48,874 nt of DNA, taken from positions 1 through 48,874 of the forward strand of contig NZ_JALIFP010000031.1 in NCBI RefSeq assembly GCF_022867885.1, read 5' to 3'. Under the pieces are notes generated by a model. It was not told the DNA's origin and did not search any database. It worked only from the letters and a program-made list of their open reading frames with translations. A program made the position numbers and the translations under genes. This document shows positions 40,971 to 48,874 of the stretch, in pieces. This stretch comes from Lederbergia sp. NSJ-179. Its GTDB lineage: Bacteria; Bacillota; Bacilli; Bacillales; Bacillaceae_C. Position 1 is the stretch's first letter; every line of letters begins with the position of its first letter.

Positions 40971-42706
40971 TTTTCAACACCTTGCAGATAGGTCGTTATT
41001 TCCCGGGAAACTCGATCCCACATTTTCCGATGGGATGCAAGATTTTTCGATCTATCTGTCGGGATTTCGATCACATTTAAGCCTTCATAGGAAGCTGCTT
41101 CCTCAATCACCATCGAAAACTTCTCCCAATCTGTGATTTTCGTATATTGCCCTTGATACAATTGAACAGCATGCTCATAATTCAATCCTATTGGGGTACC
41201 AAATAAAACCTCGAAATGCTGCTTCGATTCTGCCTGGGGCAAGTAAGAGAAGATGCCTCCCCCATCATTGTTTAGAATAATAATCGTGATATTTAATTTG
41301 TACAATTTTGCGGCCAGCAGTCCATTCATATCATGGAAAAAAGATAAATCTCCAATCAATAAAAATAACGGTTGTTGATAGACAGAAGCCCCTAAAGCCG
41401 TTGACACAACACCATCAATCCCGTTCGCACCGCGGTTCGCCATCACCGTGATCCCTTGATTATTTTTATGGAAAAATGTGTCTACATCGCGAATCGGCAT
41501 ACTATTTCCTACAAAAATGGTGCTTTTGTTCGGTAATAATGGGAAAAGCTCATACAATACTTTTCCTTCCTCCAATTCCTTCTCCAAAGACACATGCGCT
41601 TTGATCGCCTTTTTCACTAATTGATCCAACTGCTGCCATTGAGATAACCATTTATTATTTTCATTCGCCTTTACATGGTGAACCAATTGTTGGCAAAATG
41701 CAGTCTCATCCATTTGAATCATCTTCGTTCCAAGGTGATAAGGATCCCTCCACCCTGCATGACCATCCACAACAAGATGAGGAATTCCCCGATATTTTTT
41801 CATAAAGAGAGCAAGGGGTTTGGATACAGGCATCGCCCCAAAGCGCAGAATAAACTCTGGTTGGCATTCCTTAAGTACACAATCTGTTTTCAAAATCGCA
41901 TCATAACTGTCGATAATGATGGGATCGTCGATTCTTAGCTGGGACAAAGGATCCGCCAAAATAGGAAAAGCCAATTTTTTAGCTAATCGGATGGCCGCAT
42001 TCGAAAAGGATGGTTGTTCCATTGGACCGCAAATAATCAATCCTTTTTGATACCGGCTCATATCGCTTGCCATTCGTTCAAGTGTAGTCCCTGGCAATGT
42101 GAATGTCCCTGTGGCTGTTTCATATTCCTCCTGCTTCTCTGGAAATGGGTAGGGATCAAGAGCAGGAAGCAAAGGCTCGCGAAGCGGAAAATTCACATGC
42201 ACAGGTCCCGAAACTGAGCTTGTGCATTCTTTCACAGCGCGGCGAGCCATCATTTTTGAATAAGCCATTTGCTCTATACTCTTTTCAGGTAAGGCCATCT
42301 CAACAAACCACTTCACATGTTGACCATATAATTGAAGTTGATTAATAGCCTGCGGAGCTCCCACATCTCGCAATTCATGGGGGCGATCTGCTGTTAAAAT
42401 AATCAGAGGAACCCTTGATAAATTAGCCTCAATCACCGCTGGATAATAATTGGCAGCAGCCGTTCCAGAGGTACATAATAGAGCAACTGGCGACTTTGAA
42501 GCTTTCGCGAGACCTAGAGCGAAAAATCCGGCTGATCGCTCGTCAATATGAATATACGTGTTTAACTCCCTATGTTCCACCATTAAAAGAGCAAGTGGCG
42601 TAGAACGAGACCCAGGACTAATCACGACATCCCGAACTCCAGTTTGAACAAGGCCTGTAATAAAAGCGGCCAAATACTGAGTCATTGCTTGTTGATGTGG
42701 ATTCAT
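40967..42706 (-). CDS. menD: SEPHCHC synthase MenD
   Basis: A 579-residue thiamine-diphosphate enzyme. Start of the PYR domain VRDVVISPGSRSTPLALLMV, IHIDERSAGFFALGLAKAS (catalytic Glu) and C-terminal ThDP motif GDLSFFHDMNGL with NNDGGGIFSYLP (GDx~26NN). It adds 2-oxoglutarate to isochorismate. Overlaps menF and menH by four bases each. Length normal. Confidence 0.95.
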   Translation of the reverse strand: MNPHQQAMTQYLAAFITGLVQTGVRDVVISPGSRSTPLALLMVEHRELNTYIHIDERSAGFFALGLAKASKSPVALLCTSGTAAANYYPAVIEANLSRVPLIILTADRPHELRDVGAPQAINQLQLYGQHVKWFVEMALPEKSIEQMAYSKMMARRAVKECTSSVSGPVHVNFPLREPLLPALDPYPFPEKQEEYETATGTFTLPGTTLERMASDMSRYQKGLIICGPMEQPSFSNAAIRLAKKLAFPILADPLSQLRIDDPIIIDSYDAILKTDCVLKECQPEFILRFGAMPVSKPLALFMKKYRGIPHLVVDGHAGWRDPYHLGTKMIQMDETAFCQQLVHHVKANENNKWLSQWQQLDQLVKKAIKAHVSLEKELEEGKVLYELFPLLPNKSTIFVGNSMPIRDVDTFFHKNNQGITVMANRGANGIDGVVSTALGASVYQQPLFLLIGDLSFFHDMNGLLAAKLYKLNITIIILNNDGGGIFSYLPQAESKQHFEVLFGTPIGLNYEHAVQLYQGQYTKITDWEKFSMVIEEAASYEGLNVIEIPTDRSKNLASHRKMWDRVSREITTYLQGVEK

Positions 42707-44067
42707 AATATCTCCTTCCCAAAAGCCCGTAGCATCGGCTGAAATTTTATCCGTGTTTCAAGCAACTCTTTCTTAGAAATCGATTCAGGCACCAAGCCAC
42801 ATCCTGCATATAAATAAGCGGTGTTTCCCTTCACGAGACCTGAACGAATGCCGACAATAAATTCTCCGTTTCCTCGATAATCTGTCCAGCCGATTGGACT
42901 TGCATAAAAACCTCGATCCATCTTTTCCTCTTCGCGAATTATTTTCAGTGCCGCTTTTGTCGGAACCCCGCCCATTGCGGGCGTAGGATGAAGAGCTTGT
43001 ACCATTTTGAGAATAGAGCTATTCCGCTTTGCCTTTCCCTTAACTGGTGTAAATAAATGTTGAATATACGGGGTTTTCATCAAGACGGGCTCTTTAGGTA
43101 TCGCCAGGTTTTCACAATAAGGCCTTAAAGCATCCTCTATCATAGAAACGACCAATTCATGTTCAAAAAGATTTTTTGAATCCTTTAACAAGCTGTTTCC
43201 TAAACGTTGATCTTCTATTTCATCTTTCCCTCTCCCGGTGGAGCCAGCTAAACAGGTCGATAAAACTTGATCATCCTCTATTTTAATCAGCCTTTCTGGA
43301 GAAGCACCAAGAAAACAGCTATCACCCGCCTCCATAGAAAACACAAAACTTGTTGGCTGCTGGGATAGAAGGCTGTGAATAAGGGGTTCTGATGCTACGG
43401 AATCGGCTAAATCAAGCTTCATTTTTCTTGCCAACACAACCTTTTGCATCTCAGTTGTCTGTAATTCCTTTACAATCTTCTCAACACTTTGCAACCACTC
43501 GGCAATGTTATATTCCTTACGATTGTTTACGGCGGGAAGAGAAAAGTCCTGAGGCTTCATCTGTTTGATTCTATTTTTCCATTCATCCCTTAATCCTGTT
43601 TCCAGTTTTTCAAAACTATTGATCGTTAAAAAATATTGCTCTTGAACGCAAGTAATCATGATTTTTGGCAAATAAAATAGGGAGTCACCATAGTTTTCCC
43701 ACTCCTCTGAAGCAGGCTGTTTCGTGTCAAACGAAAAGCCCCCAAACAAAAGTGGCCCAATTCCAGCTATTTCATAATCATTATGAATATCGGCATTATT
43801 CAACAAATCACGCCATTGTTGCTGAATATCTTCAAATCGAGTTTCTGGAGATTTACTTGTGATGGAAACGGAAATCCCAATCCCTACGATAATGGTTGTA
43901 TCATCTGAACTTCTCCAATAAAATCGCTGTCCATTAAATGAAGAATGAGTTCTTTGATAAAAAACGAATGGATCACATGGATCCAGTTGCATTGTATAAC
44001 TATAAAGTTTGCCCCCTTCGTTTGTTGACACATATTTAAAACTATTTGGGGATAATAATGTCTTCAA
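42703..44067 (-). CDS. menF: Isochorismate synthase MenF
   Basis: A 454-residue chorismate-binding enzyme; the catalytic C-terminal domain contains QKVVLARKMKLD, FLGASPERLIKI, CLAGSTGRGKDEIED, HPTPAMGGVPTKAALKIIRE and YAGCGLVPESISKKELLETR. It begins the men operon, converting chorismate to isochorismate. TTG start with AGGAGAG ahead. The N-terminal 140 residues are, as usual, poorly conserved. Confidence 0.93.
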   Translation of the reverse strand: MKTLLSPNSFKYVSTNEGGKLYSYTMQLDPCDPFVFYQRTHSSFNGQRFYWRSSDDTTIIVGIGISVSITSKSPETRFEDIQQQWRDLLNNADIHNDYEIAGIGPLLFGGFSFDTKQPASEEWENYGDSLFYLPKIMITCVQEQYFLTINSFEKLETGLRDEWKNRIKQMKPQDFSLPAVNNRKEYNIAEWLQSVEKIVKELQTTEMQKVVLARKMKLDLADSVASEPLIHSLLSQQPTSFVFSMEAGDSCFLGASPERLIKIEDDQVLSTCLAGSTGRGKDEIEDQRLGNSLLKDSKNLFEHELVVSMIEDALRPYCENLAIPKEPVLMKTPYIQHLFTPVKGKAKRNSSILKMVQALHPTPAMGGVPTKAALKIIREEEKMDRGFYASPIGWTDYRGNGEFIVGIRSGLVKGNTAYLYAGCGLVPESISKKELLETRIKFQPMLRAFGKEIL

Positions 44068-44191
44068 GTCAATCTCTCCTAAAGCTGCGTTCTTAAGTTG
44101 GGTGTTCCCCTTTATTATATATGAAGAAGAATTTTAAATGTAGTGTTCGCACTTAGGAAATGATTTTCCAAAAATAATTATCATGAAAAGA

Positions 44192-44220
44192 TTGACACTT
44201 TGTGACACTTTACCTAAAAT
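44192..44220 (+). promoter_or_regulatory. Sigma-A promoter for menA
   Basis: TTGACA (44192-44197), 17-bp spacer, TAAAAT (44215-44220). It is about 190 bases ahead of menA; a REP-like element occupies much of the leader. Confidence 0.8.
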
Positions 44221-44267
44221 TTATAGGATGGGTATATTATTACAGGTTAGAAAAGTATAAAATTAGC

Positions 44268-44397
44268 TAGCGTTGGATAGCTTCAGCGCCCAGCGATTAG
44301 CAAACTTTCGGTTTCTACATTCACCACGTTTTTTTATCTCGTCAGAACCGTAAAAAGTTTGTATGTCGTTAAACGGCCGCTTCTGCTTTTCTATTAG
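44268..44397. repeat. REP-like element in the menA leader (longer variant)
   Basis: The ends GCTTCAGCGCCCAGCGATTAGCAAAC and GGCCGCTTCTGCTTTTCTAT resemble the widespread Bacillaceae repeat GCTCCAGCGCCTAGCGACTA ... GGCGCTTCCGCTTTT, also seen at 48643-48698. Here about 70 bp of different sequence, including CCGTAAAAAGTTTG, lies between the ends. Non-coding; partly palindromic. Confidence 0.55.
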
Positions 44398-44412
44398 AGG
44401 AGAGAAAATTCT

Positions 44413-45336
44413 ATGAAAGTTCAGACTGGTTCCGTTATACCATCAGATAAAGGTTGGAGAATATGGTGGCAGTTGGCCCGTCCCCATACGCTAACAGCCG
44501 CATTTGTTCCCGTATTACTTGGAACAGCCTTAGCCGCAAACCATTATGCTATTCATATTCCTTTATTTATAGCCATGCTGCTTGCAAGTTTGTTGATTCA
44601 AGCAGCAACCAATATGTTTAATGAATATTTTGATTTTACAAGGGGACTGGATCATGAAGAATCGGTTGGAATTGGGGGAGCCATTGTTAGAAACGGGGTT
44701 AAACCAAAAACAGTCTTAACATTAGCCTTTGTTCTTTTTGCGATTGCCCTTCTGCTTGGTGTCTATATTTCGCTCGAAAGTAGCTTATGGATTGCAGTTG
44801 TCGGCTTTGTTTGTATGCTTGTCGGCTATTTTTATACGGGTGGACCATATCCGATTGCCTATACCCCTTTTGGTGAATGTATGTCGGGATTTTTTATGGG
44901 ATTTGTGATTATCCAAATTTCATTTTTTATCCAAACTGGATTTATTTCACAAATGAGCATTTTTATTTCCATTCCTATTTCGGTCCTTATCGGAAGTATT
45001 ATGCTTTCTAATAATATTCGTGACCTAGATGATGATAAAGAAAGCGGTCGGAAAACAATTGCCATTTTGGTTGGGAGAAAAAATGCCATCAAATTACTTG
45101 CCTCCATGTTTATTTTTTCTTATTTATGGATTGTTTTCATGGTAATTTTTACCGATACCCCTTACTGGTTATTCATCACTTACTTAAGTATTCCTAAGGC
45201 GGTTAAAGCGGTAAAGGGTTTTATAGGCAAAACAAAGCCCCTGCAAATGATGCCAGCTATGGTAGCTACAGCTCAAACAAATACGATTTATGGTTTATTC
45301 ATGTCTGTTGGAATAATTATAAGTTATTTTATTTAA
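44413..45336 (+). CDS. menA: 1,4-Dihydroxy-2-naphthoate polyprenyltransferase MenA
   Basis: A 307-residue membrane protein of the UbiA family with about eight helices. First prenyl-diphosphate motif NMFNEYFDFTRGLD (~residues 73-86), second NNIRDLDDDKESGRKT (~residues 197-212). It attaches the isoprenoid chain to DHNA. ATG start after AGAGGAGAG. Transcribed away from menF, and ended by the terminator at 45339-45366. Confidence 0.95.
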   Translation: MKVQTGSVIPSDKGWRIWWQLARPHTLTAAFVPVLLGTALAANHYAIHIPLFIAMLLASLLIQAATNMFNEYFDFTRGLDHEESVGIGGAIVRNGVKPKTVLTLAFVLFAIALLLGVYISLESSLWIAVVGFVCMLVGYFYTGGPYPIAYTPFGECMSGFFMGFVIIQISFFIQTGFISQMSIFISIPISVLIGSIMLSNNIRDLDDDKESGRKTIAILVGRKNAIKLLASMFIFSYLWIVFMVIFTDTPYWLFITYLSIPKAVKAVKGFIGKTKPLQMMPAMVATAQTNTIYGLFMSVGIIISYFI

Positions 45337-45338
45337 TG

Positions 45339-45366
45339 GTCCTCCTTTTATCAGGAGGGCTTTTTT
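45339..45366 (+). terminator. menA terminator
   Basis: GTCCTCC/GGAGGGC stem followed by TTTTTT, immediately after the menA stop. Confidence 0.75.
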
Positions 45367-45477
45367 ATGTTTACATCCATTCAAAGAAAGGAAAAGAATA
45401 GATAATCACAAATAGGTCCTGATTAGTAATTGAAAAAATGTTTATACTACATGAGAAGACTTGAAAGGAGTGCCGCA

Positions 45478-46224
45478 ATGATTACTAAGCAGCAAAAGTC
45501 GAAATTAAGAGAAGAACTTTTACAGCAAAAAAAACAGCTTGAAATAACAGAAGATGAAGACAGTTTCCGTAATCGAAGCGCTCATGAAAATATTGGAGAA
45601 CTTTCCCTTTATGATAACCATCCCGCTGATGCTGGCACAGGATTTTACGAAAGGGAAAAAGATATGGCTTTATCTGTACATGCCCAAGATGAGCTAGGAA
45701 AAGTTGAGCATGCCCTCAAAGCAATGGACGAAGGAAGCTATGGACAATGCGAGGTATGCGGGAAAGAGATTCCTTATGAGCGTCTAGAAGCACTCCCCTC
45801 TACAACGTTTTGCATCGATCATTCACCAGAACAAAAAGTACCTGGAGATCGACCAATTGAGGAAGATGTACTAGAACCTGCTCATGACAACTCTTATTCT
45901 TATCGACTGAAAAGCCCAGTGAGGGATTATGAGGACAGTTTCGAAGAAGTTGCTAAATATGGTACTTCTGAAACGCCTTCTGATTTTGTTGGCGATTACG
46001 ATGATTATAATGAACTTTATCATGATGATAGCAAGGATGGAACACAAGAAGAATACGAAAACTTTAGTGTAACAGATATTACTGGCAAGCATAGAAGTAC
46101 CATTCGTTCAGATGAACAAGTGGAATATGAAGAAAGATTGGATGACACGGGAATGGAGTCACCATTAGGCGATATTCCTTACAAAGAAAAGGACAGCTAT
46201 ATTGAAGATGACCATTCTGATTAA
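45478..46224 (+). CDS. yteA: TraR/DksA C4-type zinc-finger protein YteA
   Basis: A 248-residue protein. The N-terminal coiled-coil stretch (residues 4-35) leads to a DksA-like finger: CEVCGKEIPYERLEALPSTT then FCIDH, where one metal ligand is apparently lost or replaced by His/Asp (CxxC-x17-C..). The C-terminal half is acidic and low in conservation. ATG 45478 is seven bases after AAAGGAG; upstream ATGs lack one. B. subtilis yteA is of similar length. Its role in transcription or sporulation is unclear. Ends before a terminator shared with the tRNA operon. Confidence 0.85.
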   Translation: MITKQQKSKLREELLQQKKQLEITEDEDSFRNRSAHENIGELSLYDNHPADAGTGFYEREKDMALSVHAQDELGKVEHALKAMDEGSYGQCEVCGKEIPYERLEALPSTTFCIDHSPEQKVPGDRPIEEDVLEPAHDNSYSYRLKSPVRDYEDSFEEVAKYGTSETPSDFVGDYDDYNELYHDDSKDGTQEEYENFSVTDITGKHRSTIRSDEQVEYEERLDDTGMESPLGDIPYKEKDSYIEDDHSD

Positions 46225-46290
46225 CACGTCCGAAAGTTTCAGAAGATCACGAAGTCTTGAAGGATGATACAGCTTTTTTATCTCTTAAAG

Positions 46291-46332
46291 AAAAAAGGAT
46301 AATATCTTCTATAGAAGATATTATCCTTTTTT
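46291..46332. terminator. Bidirectional terminator of yteA and the tRNA operon
   Basis: A 19-bp perfect stem AAAAAAGGATAATATCTTC/GAAGATATTATCCTTTTTT with a 4-nt loop; T-runs on both strands. On the minus strand it follows tRNA-Glu by four bases. Confidence 0.9.
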
Positions 46333-46336
46333 AAGA

Positions 46337-46408
46337 TGACCCCTACGGGATTCGAACCCGTGTTACCGCCGTGAAAGGGCGGTGTCTTAACCGCTTGACC
46401 AAGGGGCC
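46337..46408 (-). tRNA. tRNA-Glu (UUC)
   Basis: Cloverleaf complete; anticodon loop CTTTCAC gives TTC. 3' CCA is not encoded. Last tRNA of the 21-gene cluster. Confidence 0.95.
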
Positions 46409-46423
46409 CTATAAAATATGTAA

Positions 46424-46514
46424 TGGCGGAGAAGGAGGGATTTGAACCCTCGCGCCGCTTACGCGACCTATGCCCTTAGCAGGGGCACCTCTTCAGCCAC
46501 TTGAGTACTTCCCC
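46424..46514 (-). tRNA. tRNA-Ser (GCU)
   Basis: Long variable arm (class II); anticodon loop CTGCTAA gives GCT. Encodes CCA. Confidence 0.95.
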
Positions 46515-46578
46515 GAATATAGATTCAATAAATTTCCAATAGCTAATCTATCACATATCTACTATACATTTGGAGAAA

Positions 46579-46650
46579 CTCCGCAGGTAGGATTCGAACC
46601 TACGACCGATCGGTTAACAGCCGATAGCTCTACCACTGAGCTACTGCGGA
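46579..46650 (-). tRNA. tRNA-Asn (GUU)
   Basis: Anticodon loop CTGTTAA gives GTT; acceptor TCCGCAG/CTGCGGA. No encoded CCA. Confidence 0.95.
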
Positions 46651-46651
46651 A

Positions 46652-46728
<77 letters not shown>

Positions 46729-46738
46729 AAAGTTAAAA

Positions 46739-46812
46739 TGGAGCGGGTGATGGGAATCGAACCCACGACAACAGCTTGGAAGGCTGTAGTTTTACCACTA
46801 AACTACACCCGC
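46739..46812 (-). tRNA. tRNA-Gly (UCC)
   Basis: Anticodon loop CTTCCAA gives TCC. Encodes CCA. Confidence 0.95.
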
Positions 46813-46827
46813 AAAATGAAATCTTTA

Positions 46828-46904
46828 TGGGGCGACTAGTGGGAATCGAACCCACGAGTGTCGGAGCCACAATCCGATGCGTTAACCCCTTCGCCATAGC
46901 CGCC
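46828..46904 (-). tRNA. tRNA-His (GUG)
   Basis: Anticodon loop TTGTGGC gives GTG. Encodes the extra G at position -1, opposite C73, and CCA. Confidence 0.95.
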
Positions 46905-46922
46905 AAGACGCATCGTTTAAAA

Positions 46923-46998
46923 TGGTGGCTCAGGACGGAATCGAACCGCCGACACAAGGATTTTCAGTCCTTTGCTCTACCGACTGAGCTACTGAGCC
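46923..46998 (-). tRNA. tRNA-Phe (GAA)
   Basis: Anticodon loop CTGAAAA gives GAA. Encodes CCA. Confidence 0.95.
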
Positions 46999-47018
46999 TT
47001 ACTGCTTTTATGTATAAA

Positions 47019-47095
47019 TGGCGGTCCGGACGGGACTCGAACCCGCGACCTCCTGCGTGACAGGCAGGCATTCTAACCAACTGAACTACCGGACC
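47019..47095 (-). tRNA. tRNA-Asp (GUC)
   Basis: Anticodon loop CTGTCAC gives GTC. Encodes CCA. Confidence 0.95.
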
Positions 47096-47099
47096 ATTA

Positions 47100-47173
<74 letters not shown>

Positions 47174-47194
47174 ACGTTTTGAAAATTATTATTA

Positions 47195-47287
47195 TGGCGG
47201 AGGAAGAGGGATTCGAACCCCCGCGCGGTATGACCCGCCTGTCGGTTTTCAAGACCGATCCCTTCAGCCAGACTTGGGTATTCCTCC
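47195..47287 (-). tRNA. tRNA-Ser (UGA)
   Basis: Class II with long variable arm; anticodon loop CTTGAAA gives TGA. Encodes CCA. Confidence 0.95.
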
Positions 47288-47302
47288 AAAAGAATAAAAT
47301 AA

Positions 47303-47379
47303 TGGTGGACCTTGTAGGACTCGAACCTACGACCGGACGGTTATGAGCCGTCTGCTCTAACCAGCTGAGCTAAAGGTCC
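47303..47379 (-). tRNA. tRNA-Ile2 (CAU, lysidine-modified) by resemblance
   Basis: Anticodon loop CTCATAA gives CAT. The body GGACCTTTAGCTCAGC..GGTTAGAGCAGACGG resembles tRNA-Ile2 of B. subtilis and E. coli, not the elongator Met tRNA (next entry). C34 would then be modified to lysidine by TilS. Encodes CCA. Confidence 0.8.
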
Positions 47380-47388
47380 ATTAAATGA

Positions 47389-47462
47389 TAGCGGCGGAGG
47401 GGATCGAACCCCCGACCTCACGGGTATGAACCGTACGCTCTAGCCAGCTGAGCTACACCGCC
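47389..47462 (-). tRNA. Elongator tRNA-Met (CAU)
   Basis: Anticodon loop TTCATAC gives CAT; starts with the G1-U72 pair characteristic of Bacillus Met tRNA. No encoded CCA. Confidence 0.9.
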
Positions 47463-47484
47463 ACATTGGTCATTCACATAAAAA

Positions 47485-47560
47485 TGGTGGAGCCTAGCGG
47501 GATCGAACCGCTGACCTCCTGCGTGCAAAGCAGGCGCTCTCCCAGCTGAGCTAAGGCCCC
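47485..47560 (-). tRNA. tRNA-Ala (UGC)
   Basis: Anticodon loop TTTGCAC gives TGC. Encodes CCA. Confidence 0.95.
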
Positions 47561-47572
47561 ATACAAAAATAA

Positions 47573-47646
47573 TCGGGAAGACAGGATTCGAACCTGCGAC
47601 CCCTTGGTCCCAAACCAAGTGCTCTACCAAGCTGAGCTACTTCCCG
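47573..47646 (-). tRNA. tRNA-Pro (UGG)
   Basis: Anticodon loop TTTGGGA gives TGG. No encoded CCA. The following spacer (47647-47725) is unusually long and has the palindrome ATTCTAG-TAT-CTAGAAT. Confidence 0.95.
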
Positions 47647-47725
47647 TTAAAATGTGAGAAATAGAATGTTGGATGTTATCGTGTATTAGGCGAAACCTAC
47701 CAATCCAGATTCTAGTATCTAGAAT

Positions 47726-47802
47726 TGGCGCGCCCGAGAGGAGTCGAACCCCTAACCTTTTGATCCGTAGTCAAACGCTCTATCCAATTGAGCTACGGGC
47801 GC
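47726..47802 (-). tRNA. tRNA-Arg (ACG)
   Basis: Anticodon loop CTACGGA gives ACG (inosine-modified in bacteria). Encodes CCA. Confidence 0.95.
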
Positions 47803-47809
47803 AAAAAAA

Positions 47810-47895
47810 TGCCGAGGACCGGAATCGAACCGGTACGGTAGTCACCTACCGCAGGATTTTAAGTCCTGTGCGTCTGCCAGTTCCGCCACCCCGGC
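47810..47895 (-). tRNA. tRNA-Leu (UAA)
   Basis: Class II; anticodon loop CTTAAAA gives TAA. No encoded CCA. Confidence 0.95.
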
Positions 47896-47901
47896 ATAAT
47901 C

Positions 47902-47976
47902 TGGAGCGGAAGACGGGATTCGAACCCGCGACCCCCACCTTGGCAAGGTGATGTTCTACCACTGAACTACTTCCGC
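47902..47976 (-). tRNA. tRNA-Gly (GCC)
   Basis: Anticodon loop TTGCCAA gives GCC. Encodes CCA. Confidence 0.95.
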
Positions 47977-48003
47977 AGACTTTTAGATATATAAATTTTG
48001 AAA

Positions 48004-48085
48004 TGCGGGTGAAGGGAGTCGAACCCCCACGCCTTGCGGCACTAGATCCTAAGTCTAGCGTGTCTGCCAATTCCACCACACCCGC
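48004..48085 (-). tRNA. tRNA-Leu (UAG)
   Basis: Class II; anticodon loop CTTAGGA gives TAG. No encoded CCA. Confidence 0.95.
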
Positions 48086-48115
48086 TCGATGAAATGGTAC
48101 ATACTTACTTGTCAA

Positions 48116-48191
48116 TGGTGAGCCATGCAGGATTCGAACCTGCGACCCTCTGATTAAAAGTCAGATGCTCTACCAACTGAGCTAATGGCTC
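48116..48191 (-). tRNA. tRNA-Lys (UUU)
   Basis: Anticodon loop CTTTTAA gives TTT. Encodes CCA. Confidence 0.95.
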
Positions 48192-48199
48192 GTCCATGA

Positions 48200-48272
<73 letters not shown>

Positions 48273-48282
48273 AAAGTAATAA

Positions 48283-48358
48283 TGGTGGAGGATGACGGGC
48301 TCGAACCGCCGACCCTCTGCTTGTAAGGCAGATGCTCTCCCAACTGAGCTAATCCTCC
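48283..48358 (-). tRNA. tRNA-Val (UAC)
   Basis: Anticodon loop CTTACAA gives TAC. Encodes CCA. First tRNA after 5S rRNA. Confidence 0.95.
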
Positions 48359-48366
48359 ATTTTTTA

Positions 48367-48482
48367 GCCTGGCAACGTCCTACTCTCACAAGGGGAAGCC
48401 CCTTATTACCATCGGCGCTGAAGAGCTTAACTGCCGTGTTCGGGATGGAAACGGGTGTGACCTCTTCGCTATTGTCACCAGA
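48367..48482 (-). rRNA. rrf: 5S ribosomal RNA
   Basis: The minus strand carries the conserved GAAGAGGTCACACCCG, CCGAACACGGCAGTTAAGCT and GCGCCGATGGTA blocks, and the 5'/3' ends pair (TCTGGTGAC / GTTGCCAGGC). Lies between 23S rRNA and the tRNA cluster. Confidence 0.97.
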
Positions 48483-48642
48483 CCTTACTTGTATATGATT
48501 GTGCTGACTTCTGCTCAGAAGATCCCTTGTAGAAATCGACATATCTTATTATAACTAATTTTATGTAAAAATCAAGAGAATTTTTTATTCTCTCAAAACC
48601 AGATAAAGGAGAAGACAAACACAAGAAGGTTTGAATATAATC

Positions 48643-48698
48643 CAGCTCCAGCGCCTATCGACTAGCAAACATCGTTGGACAGGCGCTTCCGCTTTTTA
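48643..48698. repeat. REP-like element in the 23S-5S spacer (short variant)
   Basis: GCTCCAGCGCCTATCGACTA then GCAAACATCGTTGGACAGGC and GCTTCCGCTTTTT: ends pair as AGCGCCT/AGGCGCT. Related to the element at 44268-44397. It sits in transcribed rRNA spacer. Confidence 0.65.
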
Positions 48699-48700
48699 AT

Positions 48701-48874
48701 TGATTAAGTCCTTGACCGATTAGTATCCGTCAGCTACATGCGTCACCACACTTCCACCTCGGACCTATCAACCTGATCATCTTTCAGGGGTCTTAAGGCT
48801 TTAAAAGCCTAGGGAAATCTCATCTTGAGGGGGGCTTCATGCTTAGATGCTTTCAGCACTTATCCCTTCCGCAC
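48701..48874 (-). rRNA. rrl: 23S ribosomal RNA, 3' end (partial)
   Basis: Minus strand ends in GACGGATACTAATCGGTCAA GGACTTAATC, the 23S 3' terminus, preceded by GATGATCAGGTTGATAGGTC. The gene runs off the right edge. Confidence 0.95.

Overview
The window is a chromosomal segment of a Bacillaceae bacterium (Firmicutes, low to moderate GC). This rests on near-family-identical copies of Bacillus subtilis yt-region genes (ytzC, ytqB, ytpB, ytpA, ytoA, asnB, metK, ytmB, ytmA, ytlA/C/D, ytkD, dps, yidD, yteA), the men genes, and a 21-gene tRNA cluster whose order matches, as I remember it, the B. subtilis trnB operon. The species is not identifiable by eye.

Layout. 1-2150 is a decayed, gene-poor patch: a truncated methyltransferase, remnants of a RelE/ParE-type toxin-antitoxin pair and a TetR gene cut after its DNA-binding domain. 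2177-17570 is the conserved yt core: terpene and lysophospholipase genes (ytpBA), ytoA, a C39-like peptidase, asnB, metK under a SAM-I riboswitch, ytmBA, the ytlACD ABC importer, ytkD and dps with a sigma-B-type promoter. 17670-22230 is a tightly coupled operon: TetR regulator, NCS1 transporter, DUF917 (S-Me-THD) protein and hydantoinase/oxoprolinase. 22300-26600 holds a small secreted protein with a possible partner, yidD, an orphan znuA under a Zur box, and an alaR-alaT-like pair that looks compositionally different. 26947-34230 holds a very large GNAT fusion, an unlisted 26-residue micro-gene with its own promoter and terminator, and a sigma-factor/ABC-transporter operon. 34313-35850 is an insertion zone: a second, broken 3' piece of menC flanks a Zeta-like kinase with a 58-residue partner. 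35983-45336 is the menaquinone pathway (menF-D-H-B-E-C on the minus strand, menA on plus). 45478-46224 is yteA. 46337-48874 is the tRNA cluster, 5S rRNA and the 3' end of 23S rRNA, all on the minus strand.

How genes work together. MenF, MenD, MenH, MenC, MenE, MenB and MenA make menaquinone from chorismate (the final methyltransferase is not in the window). YtlA/C/D form a complete importer. The TetR-NCS1-DUF917-hydantoinase genes form a probable uptake and degradation unit for a cyclic ureide-like compound. The sigma-factor operon probably couples stress sensing to an ABC exporter.

Most striking non-genic signal. The intergenic regions carry locus-specific tandem arrays with only two clear unit sizes: 21 bp (about 5453, 13645, 16901) and 52 bp (10781 and 38652). 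Two of them sit inside operons. A ~103-bp MITE-like element with a perfect 13-bp target duplication has landed in the metK leader, and a REP-like element sits in the 23S-5S spacer.
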